DNA of 64,000 nt from Ryuthela nishihirai (lineage: Eukaryota > Arthropoda > Arachnida > Araneae > Heptathelidae), in NCBI GenBank assembly GCA_038380435.1, contig JAWZYU010000011.1, positions 87,210,501 through 87,274,500 of the forward strand, written 5' to 3'. Positions 30,521 to 42,484 of the stretch are shown piece after piece (positions within the stretch are counted from its first letter, which is position 1; each line of letters starts with the position of its first letter). The translations under genes and the position numbers were made by a program. The notes beneath the pieces are model-generated. The model searched no databases, had not been told where the DNA came from, and worked only from the letters and a program-made list of their open reading frames with translations.

Positions 30521-32589
30521 CTTTAGAACATCACTGAAATGCTCAGCCTACCACATAATCATCACTTCTATAACCTTACCTTGCTTTTCTTTCCCTGTAT
30601 ACCTTCCGTTTTCTACCACAAAAAAAACACTAACTATCTGGTACAGTTCTCTGCTGTTGTTCTGTCTAACTAATCAAGTATGGCATACCATTCTTATCAG
30701 CTGCTAACTGATCCTTTGCATGTTTATTAAGCTCTCTGTAATAATTTTTATTAGGACTAGTAGGGTCCTAATAAAATAGTAGGTTTTTATTAGGACTAGT
30801 AAGGACATTCCTGCAGTTATTTCTTTCTGAAATAAGTTCAGGTGCATTATCACTCAAATAATTCTGTCTCCTCTGCTCCTTTTTTCCTACAAGAGTACTG
30901 TTAGTTTCCAAAAAAGCCTGTTTAAAATGATTCCATTCTTCCTCAACTTCAGTAGTAAGCATACCATGACTGTCATAATGACTAAGTAACCTATCATGGT
31001 AAGCTTTGGCTATAACTGGATATTTCAGAGCTTCAGTATTAAAAGTAAATTTTTTAACCCTACCACAACACTTTTTAAGTTTAAGTTGCAAGACACTTTT
31101 AACAATGTAATGGTCAGATCCAATTTCAGCTCCCCTATATGACCTGTATTCTAACAGAACTTGCCCATTTGCTGTTAATTAATATATAATCAATAGTATC
31201 CTTATACAGCCCATCAGGTGAAACCCATGTTTACTCATGTATGTCGCGGTGTTTGTAATAAGTGTTAGTTATTCTGAATCCATTGAGTTTACTTACCTGT
31301 AGGAGACGTTGCCCATTGCCATTGCAGCTACCAATACCAAAAGGGCCAATCACCCCACCTCAAAGATTAGAATCAGAACAACTTTAGCATTAAAGCCACA
31401 TAGAACAAGGCTAATATCTCCTTTCTTGACAGAATTAAAAATATACTGAAGTTGTCTGTAAAACCTATCCTTCTCATCTTCATTGGCATCCTCAGTGGGA
31501 GCATAATAGCAGATAACATTCAAGTCTTTAACGTTTGTCTGAAATTTTGTTGTAAGAACTCTTTCATTAATGCACTCATATCCTAGAAGAGCATCACTAG
31601 CGTGTCTGTTGAGAAGCAGACCTACGCCTTGGTGATGCTTCTTATCTTCCATCCGTGAGAAGAGAAATTTAAGGCTATTTTTAAGAATCCGACCTTTATC
31701 TGTCCATCTGGTCTCTTGCAAGCCGAGAATATCTAAATTATAATGGTGGAATTCTTGTGTGAGGACATCAAGAGAATAAGCTCTGTGCATAGTCCTCACA
31801 TTCCAGCTACCTATGGAGAGAAAATGGTTAGTGGGGTGTTTAAAGAAACTGTTTATTGAGAGAGAGAATGACAACAATATCAAACAGCCCCCTAATCACA
31901 GGCATGGGGCAAAGACTCATTCCCTCACCACTAAAGGCTGAAGCCATTTACACTGGAAGGCTTTCTCCAATGTAGAATTTGACAATGCCATTAAAAGCAA
32001 GAGTTCAGGTGCCTGATGACTTCTGCTCAGGATTATCCACCAGCTGATAAAACATGGCCTGTGAATCTATTCATGTTCGGGCTTTCAACCCACAAACAAA
32101 CAGAAAACACAGCGGAAGATTTTCCCTCCACAGAAGCCCACCAGTGCAGCACAATCAGGATCCATAATCAAGCTCAGAGCCTTAATCCAATTCAATTAGT
32201 TTATAAAGTCAGCACCAGGACTCTGTGTGTTTGACCACTCCTCATCAGAGTAGAAAAAAAAAGAAACGTAGCCATAGTTGTCCAGATCAGTCGGCCACAC
32301 TAATCTGGCAGCCCTGCTCGTCTGTTAACTTCCACAAGAGAGTGTCTCTTTTGAAAGGTACTAACGGCCTCCACCACGAGAAGGCGGGGTTAGACATTAG
32401 GTGCTAGGCCTGGTCGGTTCTATGCCTCATCCCTGGGGATTGGCGCATAGCTGTTCTTCCAGTGACTACGTAGCTACCATTTACAGCCCTATATTTCAAC
32501 GTTGGCATTGACGAAACCCAATACTGAATTACCGATATTCATTTTCAGGTCCTTCAATGAATTTCCACATCTAAACTAGTGTTAGGCTT

Positions 32590-33700
32590 AACTCCATCGG
32601 TTTGCTTTCCCACAGCTTTCCAAGTCCAGGTTAACTGGACTCGATTCTCCTGTGGCCCTTAGCACTCTTCAGTGTGTTCCCTTTTACCTCTCGCTGCTGC
32701 ACCAAAATTGGGCTTACGTGGAACTCGAGTCTCTCACTTGTCCCTAACAATTTCGTTCGGCCAAAGTCTCTTTTAATGTGCAGCTCTAACAGATTTTTAC
32801 AATTCTAGAAGTCCGATGTGCAGTTGGAAATTTAATTTGGTGCCGATGTTAATTCATGCATTTTTGTCAATTTCCAAATCCGAATCGCAGTAGCCCAACA
32901 ATCTTTCGAAGGCTTCTTTTCGGAATCTTCTGATTGCAAAAAGAAACAAACGACAATGATATCCATGCCAAAGAAAGAAAATAAAATGTTTTATTAAAAA
33001 AATATTTTGCTTTACATAATTCTACTTTATATTTAATTTTGTGTGTAATATGACTTTGTTCCTTATATAATTTAAAATTTATATTTCCCTGTGATCAAAA
33101 CAATGTGATTTGTAGTTTTTTGTATGTACAGTATTATTTTTCTAACGAAAAATATATGTTTACTTTTTCGAATATATACTTGAGTTTTGGTAGCGCTAAA
33201 ATTTCTTTCAAATGGGTCTCGATTTCCAGCAATTCATTCTTAAGCTCCAGTTAGCCTCGACCCAAGGTCTCTATCGATCTCTTTCTAAACAGCTTCATCA
33301 TCAACACCTTTTCCTCTCCTGGGATCAGGTTAACCTTGAGTCGAGGCTACCATCTCTCTCTCTAACAATGTCTCAATTGCTTCTCTTTTCCCCATTCATT
33401 CCTGAACCAAGGTTCAGCTTAACTTTCGGCTTCCACGTGTTCGTAATCTCTTCTCACCCATCTCACTCCTCAGCCAAAGTTAGCTTTAACTAAAAGTTTC
33501 CATCTGACATTAACATCTTTTCCGCAGGTCCTCTTTCGGCAATTACCTTCTCAATCCACGTTATTCGTTGCTTTAAAAGTTCATCTCTTTCTCTAAATAT
33601 TCCAATTTTCCCTTCACTTCTTAATCCAGATTAATCTTGACTCGAGGAACCCAATCTGTCCCTAATAACTTAACACGGTGTATGATCTATCTGGGTATGT
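32590..33700. repeat. Diverged long-unit tandem repeat
   Basis: Phrases such as CCAGGTTAACTGGACTCGA, CAGGTTAACCTTGAGTCGAG, CAAGGTTCAGCTTAACTTTC and CAGATTAATCTTGACTCGAG, each followed by a CT-rich stretch and TGTCCCTAACAA-like text, recur every 90-130 bp with strong divergence, interrupted by AT-rich sequence at about 32900-33200. It looks like an old minisatellite of the same style as the one at 11.7 kb. It lies just 3' of exon 33864 in gene direction. Confidence 0.5.
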
Positions 33701-33863
33701 GACCTGGTCATTGCTCTCTCCCCTATTTAGAGAAGAGTGTTCTCCCCCCTCGCCATTTTTGAGCATCTCAATGAGTTAAAACAAGAGGAATTTTGGTGCG
33801 CACTTCAATATTGGCAAATATTTAATTAGGGTTGTTAAGATTTTTCTGTCGAGTATGGTTTAC

Positions 33864-33954
33864 CTTTTGGATCCTTCATTCCAACCACCGACAGCAATCA
33901 TCAATTTGAGCTTCGAATTGTAGGTTTTGAGATTCACAAACTTCTTGTAATTCC
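33864..33954 (-). CDS. Chitinase exon: GGW cleft motif
   Basis: 91 bp, flanked by TTTTTTTTCCAG and by AAAAG|GTAAAC. Its two leading bases complete a Gly codon from the previous exon. It reads GNYKKFVNLKTYNSKLKL then MIAVGGWNEGSK, and ends in phase 2. The beta-3 motif with GGW is one of the conserved GH18 signatures and lines the substrate cleft. It is shorter than most ORF-calling limits and is missed by length filters, but both splice sites, both phases and the protein motif agree. Upstream and downstream introns are 22.9 and 14.1 kb. Confidence 0.9.
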
Positions 33955-34539
33955 CTGGAAAAAAAACAAAAATTAATGGAAGATTATCGATGCGCGTGCA
34001 ATAAAGATCTCAATGCAAGAAATCACCTGGAAAACATAGAGGTGTTGGCAATGGCGAACTGCATGATTCTCAAAAATAAACACAATATATTCAGATATTT
34101 AACTCAGCACACAGATGGATACTGCGATAATCTATATCAGCAAAATAAAATAAATATAAATCCCTTTGTCCTTTGTTAATTATCCACTTCAATTCCATTG
34201 AAATGCAGGAGGGGTCATTGCTCTCTTCTTGTTCCCAAATGCTTTCCACAGAGACCAATTAACATTCATTGCAATCATCAGAAATTTGAAATCGTCCCAG
34301 TCCAAGTTAAAATGTAAAATATAATCTGCTCTTTTATTAACCTTTAATATCCTGCAAAGCATATTTCTTCTAAAGAATTTAAAATAGAAATCATTAATTG
34401 AAGTATTAATGCATGATACACAAAGGAAATGAAATGGCTACCACTGGATTGAAAACATAGATGAATTGCCTTAAGGAAAATTTTCAAAGCAAAGCCAGAA
34501 GAACTCGAAGTTTCTTTCACAGAAATGGAAACAATTTAA

Positions 34540-35130
34540 CGTTTTGCTTTCACTCCACTGGCACAGATATGGAAGAGAATTAATTCACTTCATAAAGAAA
34601 TTATTCAAAAAAAAAAGGAATGGGAACAGATCACACTACACTTCAATCAAGACACAGATCATCTTAATGATGATTTTGCCACCCTACTTTTTTAACCCAA
34701 TTCCAGCTCAACAAACAGAATCAAATCAACACTTCAAGAAATTGAAGATTAGGATATCATTACTCCACCTGATAACAGTTATATGGATGAAAAGTACAAC
34801 CTGGAAAAACTTAAAGAGAATGTGAAAAGGAAAGAAAATGAGCCTAGATCCAGATGGATCGATTAACAAATCCATCGCTAACTTCACAGAAAATACTCAA
34901 AATAATATTGTAGTAAATTATCAGACGAAATATGGCAAACGCACGACTTCCCAGAAACGTGCAAGCTGTCCTACACCTATAGCATCAAAATAAAACAAAA
35001 AAAAAATCTGTTCTATAGACCCATCATACAGACTTCCGCATTATTCAAATTATTTGGGGAAATTAATCAAGAAAAGAATTGACAGATTAAAAATCAGAAG
35101 TTACTTCTACATTTTTCATCAGGACCTTCT
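34540..35130 (+). pseudogene. Old LINE reverse transcriptase remnant
   Basis: Discontinuous frames suggest the RT N-terminal region: LDPDGSINKSIANF, LSDEIWQTHDFPETCKLSY, then FYRPIIQTSALFKLFGEI and KLIKKRIDRLKI, parallel to the GPDGI...FPxxWK...YRPIxLTSxxxKxFE order of jockey/I-type enzymes. There are no catalytic motifs and many stops, and it is recognisable only by motif order. Confidence 0.4.
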
Positions 35131-35196
35131 ACTGTGGCGTTTAAACTGAGAGGCTCCTGTGAGACCACTGTGGCAAGCACCTGCCTCAGGGGAATA

Positions 35197-35279
35197 TATG
35201 CTGCTCACAAAAATTAGGGGTATTTCAAAATGAATATGAAGCGAAGAAATATCCCCTAATTTTTGTGAGCAGTGTGTAT
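35197..35279. mobile_element. Tiny mariner-like foldback, about 80 bp
   Basis: Arms CTGCTCACAAAAATTAGGGG (35201) and its complement ending 35272 pair over 26 bp around a 20-bp loop, next to TA on both sides. The terminus resembles Tc1/mariner ends of the CTGCTCACAAAAATTAGG type. It is probably a minimal internally deleted derivative. Confidence 0.65.
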
Positions 35280-37719
35280 TTATTATTATATCAGACAAAG
35301 CAGAAGTACAATGTTTCAAAACAATCTTTTCTTATAGAGTGTTTCTTTCCATAAAAAAAAAAGCTGAAGTACCTCATTTTAAAATTCTTTTTTGAATTAA
35401 CCCAATTACCCAAAATTTTAAAAATATTTTTCTACCGTTGCAAAAAAAGGACGTTTCAATTTTTCAATTTCCCTCTACATATATCATCCCCGTCCCTTTT
35501 AGGGTGACCACCGGTCGCAGAGCAGTTTTATGAAGCATTTTTCCGTCACTTGAGAACACTTAAAAATGAGATATCAATCAACTAAATTATGAACTGAATT
35601 CCTTAAATATTTATAATATTTCCATTCACTTTTAATATAACCTAACAACTTGCATCAAAACTCTTCACGAAAAAAAAAAAGAAAACGAAATTATATACAC
35701 AGTGGGCCTTTTATTAGGTACAGTGTCGTGTTATGCCATTAATAACTCTGACAGAGAACTCAGAAACTTCTTAAATAAAGTCTGTTGTGAAAAAATGTGA
35801 CTGAAGATATATTAAAGATCTGAATCGAATCTATTTCGATCTCTATTTCCAGCACCATGAGTTCAGTATTTAAAGAGTCGTGGAAGCTGAAACATTTGGC
35901 AAGTTAGCTCGTTCTGAAAATCAATCATTCAATATTGGCGAAAATTAACGTAATTATTACGAGAACTTCTAAAAATGCTCTTCCACTTGTTAGTAAAGTT
36001 TAGTATAACGGTTATTGCTTTCGTGTTAACTATTCAGAGCAATTATTTAAACTGCAATTGTTACTTTTAAGTATTCGAATATTTATAACTCCCTAAATCC
36101 CAAATAAATATTGTTGGAAATCGAGGTTAAATAGATTTAACTGGGATCTTTAAATTATCTTCAGTCATATTTTTCCATAAGAAGGGATTGAATTCGGTAC
36201 CTGAGTTACTATTCACATAACGTGGAAGTGTACCTAATCAAATGGCTGCCGAGTATATACGAAAAGTTCATCTCAGAGGTTAGACGACTTCCTGTACTTC
36301 ACCTTTTAAGCCAAAGCTTCACTGCAAATTCCCATTCCGAAAGAAACCCCAAGACAACAGAAGACGCCGAACGAGCGGGAAGTGGACGGTCATTCTCCAT
36401 TTCCCCCGCTTCCGAAACCTCATTTTCTCTCCTAAGAATATATTTGTCTCACTTCTTTCGAAACGTTTTTCTGGGTTTGTTGGCAAAATTTTGTTTTCAG
36501 ATCTGTCTTAAAGAACAAAAAAAAGCTTTCTTCAAAAAACAGGTGTCACTTTCTCCAAGCGACATTCATTTGGGCAGAGAAAAAGGGCTTCAAAGGTTGC
36601 AGAATCAATTACCTTTCCATTTCAGGAAATTTTGCGGCGCTTTCTTTTCGGTTTCGGCTTTCGAAGGATTTTCAAATGAATGCGTTCCTTTAATGAATCC
36701 GAAAGCTTCGTCATGCAGGGCGTCAGCTGGCTTTTCTTTTCGCAGGAAAAGGGTTCAGCAGAGCGGAAAAGAAGCACAAAATGTCGCAGAGGACGGGAAG
36801 GGGGAACTCGTGGCAGCGAAGCTTTCGATTCCGCCCAAAGGCACGAGGAGGAATGCCCCGATTTTATCTTGCACGAGAGTCAGTTGCCAGGTTCGAGTCT
36901 AAAGTGCGCCAGTGATGAGAATTTCTCCATACTCCCACGTGCTATCCTCAGGAAGGAGAAAGAAAATGTTTCTGGGATGTTAAGTCGCGTGCAAGGAAGT
37001 TACTTCCTGTGCATGTTGAGAAAAAAAAAGCTTGAAAGCCCATGTTTTTAATACCTTGTCTACCTGCTTTGAAATCCAAAACACTTGTCTTTGTATGATT
37101 TTATTTTAGCCCCGTATGTTATGTCCGACACGAAAAGTAGATTAAAATACAACTATAATCCTTCCGCTCCGAAACTAACTCCTGCTCTCATAATTAAAAT
37201 GATCCAAGTGGGTGTTAATGAACTGGGTTCTTGCCAATGGGTGTAACTAGTTCTTCATATTTCGCTATTTTACTCTTCGATACTTTTCCCACCTTTTAGC
37301 ATTTATTGATCATTTATATATTATGAACTGCATTTTAGTATTCTTTTACAGTTAATGATTTAACTGACGATTATTCGTTTCCTTCAAACTTCCACTTATT
37401 CTTCTGTATTTGCCAGCAGCATTGACATGCGCAGTGCAAAGCTCCCTTCACATCAATTGCCTGCAATAAATGCAGCTGATATGTTGTCAGGGTCCATATA
37501 TTCCAACTGGCTCCATATTTATTCGCTTCTCTTTGCTAACAAAAAAAAACAATAACTTGTTTGCAGTTATTGTTGAATTAAATCGTCCCTGAAATAATAA
37601 CAAAACACGATTGGATGAATTTATATCGAATTTTAAGTGAATATATTGCATCCATTCAAATTTAAAATACGAAATATATCTTTTTTTATTCCCATAAACA
37701 TTCTACTTTCGCGCTTTTA
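35280..37719. other. Intron sequence, no feature supported
   Basis: AT-rich flanks around a somewhat GC-richer part (36340-36960). The open stretches there show no domain and are considered chance. Confidence 0.5.
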
Positions 37720-38035
37720 TGCTGTTGAAATCGTGAAAAATATCAGACTCTAAAATCTTGTGCTTTAAATCATGTAAAAATCACACTCCGAAAATTATCT
37801 AAAGCATCGTACTTCAAAATAATGTAAAAGAAAATCGTACCCGAAAATCACGTAAATAATAATACTTCAACAATCATGCAGAAACGTACTCTGCCAAATC
37901 CCGTAAAAGTTGACTCTGGAAAATGTAAATGATCCAAGTGTTTAGTGTAAAAGTTCGCTCCTAAAAGATTATACAAAATCATGTAAAAGATCACACTTCA
38001 AAATCATTAAGAAATGAAACTCCAAAATCCAGGTA
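37720..38035. repeat. Degenerate tandem repeat, about 30-bp unit
   Basis: AAATCATGTAAAAATCACAC, followed by TCCGAAAAT-like text, recurs about nine or ten times with variations (AATCACGTAAATAATAATAC, AATCATGTAAAAGATCACAC). Spacing is irregular, near 28-34 bp. It is non-coding. Confidence 0.7.
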
Positions 38036-41000
38036 AAATCCACTGTATTTTTTATGTTTTTTTTTGCCTTATTTTATTTTTTGATGGGGAGGGGGGAAGC
38101 CTTGTCTTCTATCCGTCTTATATAAAAAAAAAATCTATTTCCGCATTTTCCAAAACTTCAGTTAGTTTTAATTTCCGCTGTCGAAGGATGCTAAATTCGG
38201 AAAACGGCGGAACTTTCAACTGATATCGTAAGCAATCCGTAGTGGAAAGCAAATATTTCGGTAGTAGAGTGTGGAAAATTAAACCTAAAATTAGCTCCCT
38301 CAACAGACCAACTTCACCATTTACTCCTTATGTTACGTTTATAGTAATTTCTGGATTGCTATAAATGAATTACATTTATTTCTTTTAATTAGATACGTCC
38401 CAACCAGTCGAGGAGTTGGGTCTTAGCTAGAAGAGTAAACAACCACCGTGCCTTTCATCCAGTCAACATTGGATGGAAAAACCCAATGAATTGCAGAGCA
38501 GGATGTTAGCCATGACACCTTGGCCACTTGCTAAAGGTCGAATGTAAGAGGAAGTCACGAAGGTTAGGTCTGGCAGAAACAAACGTCTAGGGCCCTCGTC
38601 GTCAAGCCAACAAGGAGTAACTGGCGAAGTTGTGAAGTCTCCGAAGATGTCGACAGCAACTACTAACAATTAAATTGTGGGATGACTACGAACATCAGAC
38701 CTGCTCAAAATGTCTCCAAATGGAATTATATAAGTAACATTTGAAGTCACCATTCCCCTTTGCTAATTTCATCTGCCCTCATTCAACCAGTTAAAGTGTG
38801 GCACCACAACCATTGCGCTGCAACAGTTGAGGCAGTGCTACTTCATCCCAACAACTGCAGATTTTCACTCCACTTGAGGGGATTAAACAGAGGGAGCTAC
38901 AGGCATCTGCCCTCCAGAAATAACTGATCAGAGAGCATCAGCAGTGCTTTGTGCAGATAAACAGGATTTGCGAAACAAGAACTGTCGGTGCTCAACTGAA
39001 TTGCTCTCGGTGGTTTCAGAAACGAATGGAAGACATTCTCCACAGCAGCTGCCCAACTAATAAATTGTGACATCTGAGTGATCCAATGGCCTCCAAGATT
39101 AACAGGTAAGCCTGAGCCAGAGTCTCACTCACCCTAATTAGGTTAATTATAATTAAAGAATACATTGTAGGAAACTGCTTTTCTGATTTATTATATTTGT
39201 ATGGTGCATTCTTTAACCCCTTATCTCCTGAATTAAAAAAAGTTATTTTTCATTAATAAGTTTTTTGTGTAAGGACTAAGGAGCATGCCAGAGCCTGAAA
39301 ATGAAATTTCAAGACGATTAACAGAATAAGAGAAATTAAAGCTCTTTTAGAATGGCTTTACAAAAGTTGTTAAAAATACCTGGATTTTTATGACAATTGG
39401 TGTGCATTTTACGTCAAATATATATATATCGATTAAATATATTATTATATATATTTATTTTGAATCCTATTGTGTTTCATAAGTATCGTTTTAATGGATG
39501 CTTTGTTATTCTGTGATCTTCATCTGCAGCTGAAGAACAGAAAGAGAGATTAGAAAAAGGAAAGAAGAATTTGTCGATCGAAATCCAAGAGTGAAGGAAA
39601 GAGTGAAAAGAGAGGAAAAGAATCCCGATGCATTTGATACGTGAATGCATCATTGATGGTTGCAGAAGTGGAACGATGAGTAAGGAAAATAAAAATGAGT
39701 GGCAGAGGGAAAGTCTCGATTCACTGCAGCAAATGATTGCAGGGTGGGGAAGTGATCTGCAAAAATGTTGCAAAAATCATTGGATGCACAGAGACAAGAT
39801 AACGGGTTGTGACAGTGCCTGCTGTTCCCAGAAAGTGGAAATCTCTCTCTCAGGAAATGGAGCATCCTTATTTCTTCGTTATGGAATGAGATGTCGGCTG
39901 GGGGATGTATTTCGTTTCGTGGTCTGTTGGAAGATTCTGCGGCGAGGGTATTCACTCCATCGCATATCATCGGGATGAAGGGAAAGGAGACGCATGTCAG
40001 TTGTACGGTTTTTGTCCTCCTTCATCTTTCATTGATAATCCCAGTGAAGTGGATAGGGAGACGAGCCTCGCAATTGGATGCTCTTCAGCAGGAGCCGCAT
40101 CTCCTCTGACAAACAGCATGGTCTCCATATAATAGAGGTGAAACGGTTACGATGATAATGGGTACTGCAGATGCGATCTTGTAAGAAATTAGTGATGTCT
40201 TTGGGAGTGGTACCCTTCTGTCTTCACCCCCTCCCCTCAACCCCCAATGGATGTGAGGTGAATCAACTCTTCTCAATTCACTCAGAGGGGAGAAGGTCAT
40301 TTGTTGGAACGCTCCAGGGTCGTAATCTGAGTTTGGCAGAGTTGAGAATTTCTTCTCCGAGCCTCACTTCCCTTCTTGGAGAGAAGAGATTACGATCACT
40401 TTGCAGAAGCTGACCTCCGTCCAATCGGAAATGAATCCATTGTATTGGATATTTGTACTCTACCTATGCTGTATCTGTTGGCGAGTGATTTTGCACCTTT
40501 CTTCAATCCGTTGAGTGCAGAACGTAAATAGTGTCGTCCAATTTTAATACGCCCCCCCCCCCCCCGAAAACAATTTGATATATGAATCATACAACAGGTT
40601 TAAATCTGTTAATGAAATAATCGTCAGAGATATGGCTTTAATACTAAAAAATAAAAATATGCAGGGCAATGGCATTTGCTCAAAGAGAATGAAACAATTA
40701 GTAAGAGGGCGATTTATAATTATGGAAATGCATCTATCGAATTTATTCTGACTAACAGATAGAAAACAAATTCTAAAAATAATCAATACGTTCAGCATAA
40801 ACAATCAACTAGATGTGACAATACGAACATAACACACACAACAACACAAAAGAACACGAACGTCGAAGTAATAACAATAATGCATTCATAAAAAGTAATA
40901 TGAACAGTGAAATATTCGTTGGAATGAAGACAATTACACAAAGGTGACAAGAAAGTTGATTATGCAAATTAAAGACCAATTGTAAATTATATCTACATTA

Positions 41001-41076
41001 ATTAGTAATTTAGAATGTTATGTTCATAAATACAATTTTTAATAACCGTAATTCATTAATGAACTAAAAGAAAATT
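38036..41076. other. Intron sequence, no gene supported
   Basis: Contains a short TATATA run near 39420-39455, a C-run at 40550-40565 and several short overlapping open stretches (39.6-40.4 kb) on both strands. None shows a recognisable domain, and none has chitinase similarity. Confidence 0.5.
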
Positions 41077-41282
41077 AAATACCCCTTGAAGCAGCTGCTT
41101 ACCACAGAGGTCTGTTGTCAGTTTAATACAGCATAGAGAAGCTCTTTGAGGATGGCGAGACCTCAGCAGAAAGACAACACAAACGATGCCTCATCCGGGG
41201 CAAATCGATGCCTTATCCGGGGCTCAAAACCATCTCCCTTTGATCAATACTGAAGCGCTCAAAACACTCGGTCACCGGGATG
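41077..41282 (-). mobile_element. tRNA-derived SINE, copy c
   Basis: The minus strand gives a decayed tRNA head (CCGGTGACCGAGTGTTTTGA), an altered B-box region that is partly duplicated (GATGCCTCATCCGGGGC and GATGCCTTATCCGGGGC on the + strand), and the same body (GAGGTCTCGCCATCCTC, AAGCAGCTGCTTCAAGG) as the two copies near 7.6-8.0 kb. It is more diverged than those and lies immediately before a LINE RT fragment. Confidence 0.75.
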
Positions 41283-41295
41283 GCTTACAATTAAT

Positions 41296-41500
41296 CAGTA
41301 ACCAATTTAATTTCAAAAAAGCAAAAAAAAATACTGTAGAATTAAAAATAACAGTTTCAGACATTGTTAGCATGCTAATATATAAAGATAAAAAAAGAAA
41401 GCAATGATTCTGGATTTTCAAAAAGCATTTCATACAAATAGGTCAGAATCTTTCCTTACATCAGCTGGGGAAATATGGAGTTAAAGGAAATCAATGAAGA
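41296..41500 (+). pseudogene. LINE reverse transcriptase fragment (CR1/jockey type)
   Basis: Frames give SNQFNFKKAKKNTVELKITV (compare QFGFRKGxST), then MILDFQKAFHT (motif A, Asp present) and LHQLGKYGVKG. It spans only the fingers/palm junction and has stops between. It was probably split by the SINE on its left. Its 3' extent beyond 41.5 kb is not recognisable. Confidence 0.6.
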
Positions 41501-41966
41501 TGATTTCAAAATGAAACAACATACAATAACCAAAACTGAATAATATTATCTTTCAAAAATTGCAAATAAAGGCTGCAAGCTCAAAATATACCGAGTTTTA
41601 TTAAAAAAAAAGATCGGAAACACAAAATAAATTTGAACAGTTCTACATATATTAATACCTAATATGCAGATTAAAAATCCTGGTAGATAATAAAAGAAAT
41701 GTAAAAGTAATAAGAAAAAGGAATACATGCCGATTACAATGACAGAATCCATGTTGGCCTGATTTTAATAAAACTTATTTAAATAAGAAAAAAACCAGTT
41801 TGTTTTGTAGAGCAATACGTAAATCAGTATTAGCGAATAATTAGGAATGGAAATGGAAATAAGAACAAGCTGCAAAATATTCTATTAAGCAATAATAAAA
41901 GTAGCAAATGAATATTTTCATGTTTAAAAAAATCTGTTTCGACATTTCATCATAAAAATCACTATA

Positions 41967-42482
41967 CAGGTAACCCCCGTTCATCGCGACCCCGGCGAGT
42001 GCGGATTCGTTATATCGCGATCTTTTTTTTATCTCGGCACTTGCGTGGCTTTGAAACATGCCAGGAAAAGTCAAAACCAATGTTGCACGTGCGTGCTAAC
42101 TTTCTTTCTCGCTCAGTCACATCATACACATGTACAGTCGCTCAAAAAAGTATCCGAACACTATGGTTGATTAAAAAAATTCAGAAAAAATATCTAGCAA
42201 CGTTTTTTAGAAATTAGTGATCTGCCAACCTTCGTGTCACGTGACACGAAGGTTGGCAGATCACTAATTTATAAAAAAAATCGTTACCAGATATTTTTTC
42301 TGAATTCTGTAATCAACCATAGCGTTCGGATATTTTTTAATAGAATTAATAATATTTATTTTATTAACAAAGTGTTTTTTCGAATTTTAAAATATTTTTT
42401 TAAAATCCCCCGTTGATCGCGAAATTTCGCTTATCGCGACCATGTCCAAAACGTATCCTTCGCAATGAACGAGGGTTACCTG
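41967..42482. mobile_element. Tigger/pogo-like MITE with a Tc1-like foldback inside
   Basis: Ends CAGGTAACCCCCGTTCATCG and, reverse-complemented, CAGGTAACCCTCGTTCATTG, flanked by TA on both sides (41965-41966 and 42483-42484). The sub-terminal sequences GCGATCTTTT and TCGCGAAATTTCGCTTATCG fit pogo/Tigger ends. It has no coding capacity. The Tc1-like palindrome at 42133-42345 is nested in it. Confidence 0.82.
42133..42345. mobile_element. Tc1-like foldback MITE, copy 6 (nearly complete palindrome)
   Basis: The left arm starts TACAGTCGCTCAAAAAAG at 42133 and meets the right arm at the centre GTGTCACGTGACAC (42234-42247). The arms are about 105 bp each and almost perfectly complementary (GGTTGGCAGATCACTAATTT and its complement). 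The extreme right end is worn (GTTCGGATATTTTTTAA without GAGCGACTGTA). This copy shows the family is a pure hairpin with essentially no loop. Confidence 0.88.
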
Positions 42483-42484
42483 TA

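Larger units (their letters stand above)
28401..31830 (-). pseudogene. RTE-like polyprotein pseudogene (copy 3)
   Basis: Reading downward, the endonuclease start SIGSWNVRTMHRAYSLDVL, LQETRW and CYYAPTEDANEDEKDRF lie in 31883-31350. The linker is at 31091-30768. RT motif A FVDFKKAFDSV, GVRQGCILSPF and YADDLALL lie in 29871-29398. RVSYYSETWTL and FDSRCLRSILGIRWFNF lie in 28771-28571. Between these the frame is broken repeatedly, and the GDFNA motif is changed to CGFNA. It is inactive. Confidence 0.85.
28378..32460 (-). mobile_element. RTE-like LINE, copy 3, with 5' UTR and two nested hAT-type insertions
   Basis: The 3' end (CTTGAGGATGATGAT on the minus strand) is at about 28380. The coding region runs up to 31830 and a long 5' UTR up to roughly 32460 (upper limit uncertain), including CCGCCTTCTCGTGGTGG. 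Many stops and frameshifts occur, and the region at 28500-28560 is deleted. Nested elements at 28734-29152 and 30324-30520 split the ORF. It is in sense orientation to the chitinase gene, in the 14-kb intron. Confidence 0.88.

Noticed and set aside
36222..36902. 226-codon open frame on the + strand
   Set aside because: It starts at GTG, has no recognisable domain, lies in an intron antisense to the chitinase gene and overlaps a second open frame. Chance opening in a locally GC-richer stretch is the simpler reading.
39628..40132. Open frames of 72-116 codons on the + strand
   Set aside because: They overlap equally long minus-strand frames and have no domain; intron sequence is the likelier explanation.
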